A DNA stretch of 18,293 nt from an uncultured Lachnospiraceae bacterium. Its GTDB lineage: Bacteria > Bacillota > Clostridia > Lachnospirales > Lachnospiraceae. Position 1 is the stretch's first letter, and each line of letters opens with the position of its first letter. This document shows positions 13,300-18,293 of the stretch, piece after piece. Under the pieces are notes generated by a model that saw only the letters and a program-made list of their open reading frames with translations, made no database searches and was not told the DNA's origin. A program made the translations under genes and the position numbers. The stretch lies in contig CAJTTU010000029.1 in assembly GCA_910579325.1 (NCBI GenBank), positions 1-18,293 on the forward strand, given 5' to 3'.

Positions 13300-15630
13300 T
13301 TACTGAACCGGAAGGTCCTCGCGTCCGGAATGATCGATCTGCCCTTCCGCCGGCTGCCCCCCGACAGGCTGTTCCGGCGCAGGCGCGGGCCCCAGACTCA
13401 GCCAGTAATTCACCGTCGTGCCTCTGCCCACCTGGTCTCCCACATTGTGATCCATGCCGATCACCGCGTTTGCAGGAATCGAGTCATGATAGCTGTCCTT
13501 CGTAATATCATGATTGCCGTTCAGCCCTGATTCCGCCAGGCTTCTCTGGGCCTCCGACTGGGAATAGCTGATAATATTCGGAACGGTCACCGCGTCTTTT
13601 CCCTTGCTGACAATCACATTTACCGCCGTTCCCTCGGGTACCGTAGAACCGGAGGACTCGCTCTGCCAGATCACGGTGCCCACCGGCGCCGAATTGTCAA
13701 ATTCCTGGGTTACGGTGCCAAGGTTCAGTTTATTGACAGCCAGTAGAGAAGCTGCTCTCTCTTCCTCTTCCCCTAGAAGATTCGGAACAACCGTGGTGCT
13801 GGCGCTGTTACCCGTGCTGACCACATAGGCAACCTCTGTTCCCGTATCCACCGTCGTGCCGGCGGCAACGCTCTGATTCACAATGTTTCCGGCGGGCACG
13901 GTTCCATCCGGCTGTTCGGTGCGCTGTCCCACCTTCAGACCGCTCTGCTGCAATAGAGCAAGACCGTCCGCCTCCGTCCGGTTATACAGATCCGGCATAA
14001 CCGTAGTCGTCGTCTCCGGACCCTGGCTGATATAAATCGTCACCGTAGAACCGATGGGCGCCATACCGCCGATGGCCGGATCACAGTCATAAACCTCGCC
14101 CGGCTCGCTGCCATCGTCATATCCGGTCTTTACTTCCACTTCCAGCCCCAGATTTTTCAGCGCGCGCCTGGCCGCTGTCTCCGACATGCCCATAATGGAC
14201 TCCGGTATGGTCACGGTGCTGCTGCCGCTGCTGATCGTAAGAAGCACCTGGGTATTTTTGCTCACCTTCGTGCCCGCTTCATATTCCTGCCGGATGACAT
14301 AGCCCTCCGGATATTTATCTGAATAATCATACTCAAAACGCCGCCCCAGCGAAGCCTCTTTCAGCATTTCCTCCGCCTTTTCTTTCGGGGAGCCGACCAC
14401 GGAGGGCATGGTAGTCTTTGTGCTGTCCTCTTCCTCCTGACTGTAGGTTTCCGAAGGCTTTTTGCTGCCTCTGTTACTGGAAAAGACGCCGAAAGCCCGG
14501 CCCGCCACATACAAAGCCAGCAAAGCGATGATCACGGCCACCACCACGCCGATTACCGTCACAATCCGCTCGAACCGGTGGTCTACGTCCTCATCCTCGT
14601 CATCCTCAAAGTCATCCGGATCTGCCGGTTCCTCCTCCTCGTCTTCATCCTCTATCCCCAGCTGATACGCCTGTTCGGCCATGGCTTCATTATTATTCCT
14701 GACCGCGGCCGCCCGCTTGGCCTCCGCCTTGATCCGCTTTGCATCCTCGTCGGAAAAAATAATTGTGGGGCCGTCGGTATTCAGCTGCACTGCCTTTACG
14801 AAATCCTCGTCCGGCGTCATCAGCGCCCGTTTCAGATCCACGATCAGCTCCGTGGCGGAGGCATAACGCTGTTCCGGTTTCTTCTGGGTACATTTTAATA
14901 TGATCTTTTCAATGCTGACCGGAATCACCGGCTCTAACATCCTGGGCGGAATCATTTCCCCCTGAATATGCTGCAGCGCCACCGCCACCGTGGAATCCCC
15001 TTCAAAGGGCACCCGGCCGGTCAGCATCTCATACATGGTAATGCCCAGGGAGTAAATATCGCTGCGCTCGTCGCAGTAGCCGCCCCTGGCCTGCTCCGGG
15101 GAAATATAGTGTACGGAACCCATCGTATTGGAGCTGATGGTCTGGGTAGACGCCGCCTTCGCGATGCCAAAGTCCGTCACCTTCACCCGGCCGTCCGCGG
15201 AGATAATGATATTCTGAGGCTTGATGTCCCGATGGACAATGTTATGCCGGTGAGCCGTCTCGATACCCTGGGCAATCTGCATGGCGATGCTGATGGACTC
15301 GGCAATCTCCAGTTTTCCTTTATTCCGGATATACTGCTTTAACGTGACGCCCTCCGCCAGCTCCATCACAATATAATAAATATCTCCCTCCCGTCCCACA
15401 TCGTAGACATTGACGATATTGGGATGGACAAGACCTGCGGCGGCTTCTGCCTCTGCCTGGAACTTTGACACAAAAGTGGTATCGTTGTTATATTCTCTTT
15501 TCAGAACCTTGATGGCCACATAACGGTTTAATTTATGGCATTTCGCCCGGTAGACATCGGACATTCCGCCGCTGCCGATCCAGGCAAGAATTTCATACCG
15601 TCCCCCCAGAAACATTCCTGATCTCAACAT
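13300..15630 (-). CDS. prkC: Membrane serine/threonine kinase with five PASTA repeats
   Basis: Sensor kinase of the PrkC/Stk1/PknB type. Residues 12-270 are the cytoplasmic kinase: GSGGMSDVY glycine loop (19-27), catalytic Lys41 in AIKVLK, HRDIKPQN (133-140), DFGIAKA (153-159) and SPEQARG. A basic juxtamembrane segment and a very acidic stretch (about 327-350) lead to one membrane helix (about 356-380). Outside are five PASTA repeats (about 405-755), which bind peptidoglycan fragments in studied members, then a Pro/Gly-rich tail. B. subtilis PrkC has three repeats. I chose the ATG at 15630 (776 aa), with AAAGGA 10 bases upstream; a GTG at 15639 is too close to that site. Its phosphatase prpC is encoded just upstream, after 176 bases containing a leader hairpin. 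Confidence 0.97.
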   Translation of the reverse strand: MLRSGMFLGGRYEILAWIGSGGMSDVYRAKCHKLNRYVAIKVLKREYNNDTTFVSKFQAEAEAAAGLVHPNIVNVYDVGREGDIYYIVMELAEGVTLKQYIRNKGKLEIAESISIAMQIAQGIETAHRHNIVHRDIKPQNIIISADGRVKVTDFGIAKAASTQTISSNTMGSVHYISPEQARGGYCDERSDIYSLGITMYEMLTGRVPFEGDSTVAVALQHIQGEMIPPRMLEPVIPVSIEKIILKCTQKKPEQRYASATELIVDLKRALMTPDEDFVKAVQLNTDGPTIIFSDEDAKRIKAEAKRAAAVRNNNEAMAEQAYQLGIEDEDEEEEPADPDDFEDDEDEDVDHRFERIVTVIGVVVAVIIALLALYVAGRAFGVFSSNRGSKKPSETYSQEEEDSTKTTMPSVVGSPKEKAEEMLKEASLGRRFEYDYSDKYPEGYVIRQEYEAGTKVSKNTQVLLTISSGSSTVTIPESIMGMSETAARRALKNLGLEVEVKTGYDDGSEPGEVYDCDPAIGGMAPIGSTVTIYISQGPETTTTVMPDLYNRTEADGLALLQQSGLKVGQRTEQPDGTVPAGNIVNQSVAAGTTVDTGTEVAYVVSTGNSASTTVVPNLLGEEEERAASLLAVNKLNLGTVTQEFDNSAPVGTVIWQSESSGSTVPEGTAVNVIVSKGKDAVTVPNIISYSQSEAQRSLAESGLNGNHDITKDSYHDSIPANAVIGMDHNVGDQVGRGTTVNYWLSLGPAPAPEQPVGGQPAEGQIDHSGREDLPVQ

Positions 15631-15660
15631 ATGATACACACGTCCTTTCTTGTACCCTAT

Positions 15661-15680
15661 GAAAGCGCTTATCAGCTTTC
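15661..15680 (-). other. Hairpin in the prpC-prkC spacer
   Basis: GAAAGC and GCTTTC arms enclose 8 bases, about 10 bases upstream of the prkC ribosome site. The spacer between the two genes (15640-15806) is long for this otherwise compact cluster. It also holds a TATACT box on the minus strand without a convincing -35 partner, so a prkC promoter here is possible but not shown. I see no gene in it. Confidence 0.35.
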
Positions 15681-15806
15681 CTATGATACTAAGGTGAGAA
15701 CCAAAGTACGTCTATGTACCCTTACTCTCTCTTATGCTCAGGAGTATACTGATACCCGTGAGCCAAATCCGATAAAATGGTCTGCCGGCACATTTTTTCA
15801 AATGCC

Positions 15807-16553
15807 TCAGCTTATAGGCCTGTATTCCGGATCGATCAGAATGACGGCAATATTATCCTGGCCGCCGTTTACATTCGCCTGGCTTACCAGACGCTCCGCC
15901 GCCATGCGGATGTCATTTTCTTCTTTTAAGATCCGTTCAATCTGGCTGTCCTCCACCATGTTGGTCAGTCCGTCGGAGCACATCAGAATTCTTTGTCCCT
16001 GATCCAGTCTGGCATGGAAAATATCCACATCTACTTTTTCCTCCACGCCCACCGCCCGGGTGATAATATTTTTATTTTTCAGATAGCTGGTGCTTCCTTT
16101 TTCCAGCGTACCCTCCTGCACCATCTCCTCCACCAGAGAATGATCCCTGGTAATCTGGTTTAAACCGGAGCCGCAGACATACAGCCTGCTGTCTCCTACA
16201 TTTGCCACGGTAATCCTGTCCTGGTCGATGGTACAGGCCACCATCGTCGTTCCCATACCGGAATATTCCTGATTGACGGATGCTTCCCGAAAAAGCTCCG
16301 CATTGACCTGGTTTACCGCATATTTTAATAAAAGGGCCGGGGATGGATTCTCCGGTTCTTTTTCCTGTCCCAAAATTTCGGTCATACGGCGCACCGCGAA
16401 GGAAGACGCATAATCTCCGCCCCTGTGACCGCCCATACCGTCGGCTACGATAAATAAATTTGGAAGACGTCCAACAGACTGCCCGGAACAGAACGCTGCA
16501 TCCTGATTTACCGCCCTGTGCCGTCCCACGTCTGTCAACGCGTAAGTCAGCAT
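15807..16553 (-). CDS. prpC: PP2C-type protein serine/threonine phosphatase
   Basis: Metal-dependent (PPM/PP2C) phosphatase that removes phosphates placed by the neighbouring PASTA kinase. Motifs in order are DVGRHRAVNQDA at the N-terminus, VADGMGGHRGGDYAS, GMGTTMVA, NVGDSRLYV, TRDHS, CSDGLTNM and GGQDNIAVI; the Asp residues in these hold the two catalytic metal ions. Length is 248 aa. The ATG at 16553 has GGAGGAGG 6-7 bases upstream; the six extra codons of the longer frame consist of that ribosome site itself. The gene lies 28 bases downstream of rlmN, in the rlmN-prpC-prkC-rsgA order usual for Firmicutes. No signal peptide or membrane segment was seen, so it is cytoplasmic. Confidence 0.97.
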   Translation of the reverse strand: MLTYALTDVGRHRAVNQDAAFCSGQSVGRLPNLFIVADGMGGHRGGDYASSFAVRRMTEILGQEKEPENPSPALLLKYAVNQVNAELFREASVNQEYSGMGTTMVACTIDQDRITVANVGDSRLYVCGSGLNQITRDHSLVEEMVQEGTLEKGSTSYLKNKNIITRAVGVEEKVDVDIFHARLDQGQRILMCSDGLTNMVEDSQIERILKEENDIRMAAERLVSQANVNGGQDNIAVILIDPEYRPIS

Positions 16554-16581
16554 TTGTCTTCCTCCTCCCATGAGTTAGTAT

Positions 16582-17622
16582 CTATAATGAAAGGGAAGCG
16601 CCTGTATAATCCCGGCGTAATTGCCCGCAGGCTCCCTGAATATCCCTGCCCATTTCTCTTCTAATAGTAGCATTTATTCCGTATTTTTCAAGCGTTAATT
16701 GAAAATTTGCCGCTTCCGCCCGGCTGGTGGACTGAAAGAGGCGCTCCTTGATCGGATTGACCGGAATCAGATTCACATGACAGTTTTTTCCTTTCAGCAG
16801 AGCGGCCAGCCGTCTGGCGTGCTCGCCGGAATCATTGACCCTCTTCACCAGACTGTACTCGAAGCTTACTCTTCTGCCCGTCTTTTCAAAATATGCGTCG
16901 CAGGCGGCCAGCACCTCCTGCAAAGGGTATTTTCTGGCCACTGGCATCAGCTGCCTTCGCTCCTCATCCGAAACGGCGTGAAGAGACAGCGCCAGCGTCA
17001 CCGGAAGTCCTTCCTCAGAAAGCCTTCTGATTCCCGGCACAATCCCGCAGGTGGAAAGGGTAATGTTCCGCTGGCTCATATGATACCCCTTTTCATCTGT
17101 CAGCAGACGGATGAAACGAAGGACATTTTCATAATTATCCATGGGCTCTCCCGAACCCATAATCACCACATTGGATATCTTTTCTCCGGTGTCCCAGGCG
17201 ATCTGGTATACCTGCTCTAAAATCTCCGAGGGCAGCAGATTTCTCGCCAGCCCGTCCAGCGTGGAAGCGCAGAAACGGCAGCCCATCCGGCAGCCGGCCT
17301 GAGAGGATACGCAGACGCTGTTTCCATGCCTGTATTTCATAAAGACGCTCTCGATCAGATGATCGTCCGGCAGCCGGAACAGATACTTTCTGGTGCCGTC
17401 CAGTGCGGATACCAGAACCTGAACCTGCTCCAGAGTGACCAGTTCATAAGTTTCCTTCAATTTTTCCCGCAGCGCTAAAGACAGATCCGACATCTCGTCG
17501 AAGCTCTTTGCCTGTCTTGCGTGCAGCCAGGCAAAAATCTGTTTTGCCCGGAACGGTTTCTCTCCCTCCTCCACAAGAGCCTTCGTAAGCTCCTGTAAAG
17601 TCATGGAACGGATTTCTTTCAA
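16582..17622 (-). CDS. rlmN: 23S rRNA (adenine-2503-C2) methyltransferase RlmN
   Basis: Radical SAM enzyme that methylates A2503 of 23S rRNA and A37 of some tRNAs. Cluster cysteines are 111, 115 and 118 in GCRMGCRFC. Cys104 (SVCVSSQ) and Cys332 (GACGQL) match the two extra cysteines that RlmN needs for its ping-pong methyl transfer, so the enzyme looks fully active. VIMGSGEPMDN is the SAM-binding GEP-type motif. Length 346 aa is normal. I use the TTG at 17622: AAGGAG lies 10 bases upstream, whereas the first ATG (17604) is 28 bases from it. The ribosome site is inside the end of rsmB, with a 3-base gap, so the two are likely translationally coupled. Cfr-type resistance methylases are related, but context and sequence favour RlmN. 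Confidence 0.97.
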   Translation of the reverse strand: MKEIRSMTLQELTKALVEEGEKPFRAKQIFAWLHARQAKSFDEMSDLSLALREKLKETYELVTLEQVQVLVSALDGTRKYLFRLPDDHLIESVFMKYRHGNSVCVSSQAGCRMGCRFCASTLDGLARNLLPSEILEQVYQIAWDTGEKISNVVIMGSGEPMDNYENVLRFIRLLTDEKGYHMSQRNITLSTCGIVPGIRRLSEEGLPVTLALSLHAVSDEERRQLMPVARKYPLQEVLAACDAYFEKTGRRVSFEYSLVKRVNDSGEHARRLAALLKGKNCHVNLIPVNPIKERLFQSTSRAEAANFQLTLEKYGINATIRREMGRDIQGACGQLRRDYTGASLSL

Positions 17623-17625
17623 AAT

Positions 17626-18293
17626 TTAATAACTCCTTACCATCTTCCGAAACATAGATACAAAAAAGCCGTCGCAGGGATGAACGCCAGGCAATAACTG
17701 CACGTATCCCTCCTTGGCCGTGTCCCTTTCTCCTCCCTTTGTCAGCATTGCCGACAGCCCCTCTGGCAGAGCCTCTGACAAATCCATCGGCTGAAAGGGC
17801 AAGTGCGTCGCAATCCACCGGACATTTTCCACGTTTTCTTCTCTGGTTATGGTGCAGGTGGAATAAATCAGCCTTCCTCCCGGCTTTACATAGCCTGAAA
17901 CCACCGCAAGCATCTCCCTTTGCAGCTTCTGCAATGCCACAATCTGCTCCTTTGTCATACGATAGCGGATATCCGGTTTTCTTCCCATCACGCCCAGACC
18001 GGAGCAGGGAAGGTCCGCGATCACCAGGTCCGCCGTCTCCTCCCACGCCAGATTGCTTTGCAGCGCGTCGTGAACGACGGGTTCTATATTCTGAAATCCA
18101 ATCCGGCGCACATTGTCCCGGATCAGCCTTACCTTTTCCTCAGACAAATCACAGGCCGTCACCTTTCCCGTTCCGCGAAGCAGATCCGCCGCATGAAGGG
18201 TTTTTCCTCCGGGAGCGGCGCACACGTCGATGATCCGACTCCCTTCCTTTGGCGCGGCCAGATATCCCACCAGCTGGGAGCTGGTATCCTGCA
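17626..18293 (-). CDS. rsmB: 16S rRNA (cytosine-967-C5) methyltransferase RsmB, N-terminus outside the window
   Basis: C-terminal half of a Rossmann-fold m5C methyltransferase acting on 16S rRNA. The frame is open to the window edge, where it reads QDTSSQLVGYLAAP, part of the conserved region before the SAM site; the N-terminal NusB-like domain is therefore missing only because of the window edge. Visible motifs are DVCAAPGGKT (SAM binding), ACDLSEEKV, DLPCSGLGVMGRKPDIRY with one active-site Cys, and IYSTCTITREENVENV with the other. The end PGVHPCDGFFVSMFRK is typical. A GTG at 18270 should not be taken as the start. Upstream of rlmN in the usual fmt-rsmB-rlmN order. Confidence 0.95.
   Translation of the reverse strand, partial: QDTSSQLVGYLAAPKEGSRIIDVCAAPGGKTLHAADLLRGTGKVTACDLSEEKVRLIRDNVRRIGFQNIEPVVHDALQSNLAWEETADLVIADLPCSGLGVMGRKPDIRYRMTKEQIVALQKLQREMLAVVSGYVKPGGRLIYSTCTITREENVENVRWIATHLPFQPMDLSEALPEGLSAMLTKGGERDTAKEGYVQLLPGVHPCDGFFVSMFRKMVRSY

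Noticed and set aside
12363..13505. A 380-aa plus-strand open frame opposite rsgA and prkC
   Set aside because: Long, but antisense to two clearly real genes; it matches nothing I recognise and has no ribosome site. The G/C-rich codon pattern of the real genes explains the open frame.
1..18293. CRISPR arrays, insertion sequences, phage genes, rRNA or tRNA
   Set aside because: I saw no regular repeat-spacer pattern, transposase, integrase or cloverleaf by eye; a tRNA scan would be the decisive check for tRNA-Sec.

Overview
The window looks like a chromosomal segment of a strictly anaerobic, selenium-using Clostridia species, probably Lachnospiraceae. The evidence is a mid-GC composition, two housekeeping clusters in the classic Firmicutes order, a selenophosphate synthetase that is itself a selenoprotein, and an oxygen-sensitive 2-hydroxyacyl-CoA-dehydratase-type activator/reductase pair. 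I cannot name a genus.

Layout. (1) Positions 1-5525, minus strand, read right to left: plsX, acpP, rnc and the start of smc (its C-terminus lies outside the window). This is the phospholipid/fatty-acid and chromosome-segregation cluster. A promoter precedes plsX (5599-5627), and an intrinsic terminator or attenuator lies between acpP and rnc (4088-4113). (2) Positions 5676-10910 hold an anaerobic/selenium module wedged between the two core clusters and bounded by terminators at both ends. On the minus strand lie a yjiM-like double-cubane-cluster reductase and its yjiL-like ATP-dependent activator, driven by a consensus sigma-A promoter (7833-7861). Divergently, on the plus strand, lie yedF and selD. 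selD has an in-frame UGA (Sec16) followed by a bacterial SECIS hairpin. A secreted VanW-domain protein follows, probably from its own promoter. (3) Positions 10927-18293, minus strand: rsmB (partial), rlmN, prpC, prkC, rsgA, rpe, thiN. This is the conserved cluster for ribosome maturation, PASTA kinase/phosphatase signalling and thiamine pyrophosphate synthesis.

How the genes work together. SelD makes selenophosphate for Sec-tRNA, which it also needs for its own synthesis, and YedF is a selenium-associated sulfurtransferase-like protein. The divergent reductase pair is an ATP-driven low-potential electron system whose substrate is unknown. Its placement beside yedF-selD suggests, but does not prove, a functional link. 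selA, selB and tRNA-Sec are not in the window, so they must lie elsewhere if SelD is made as read here. The main correction to an automatic annotation is selD: it should start at 8804, not at the first ATG after the UGA (9017). The yjiM-like gene should start at 7711, because the consensus promoter lies inside the longer open frame.
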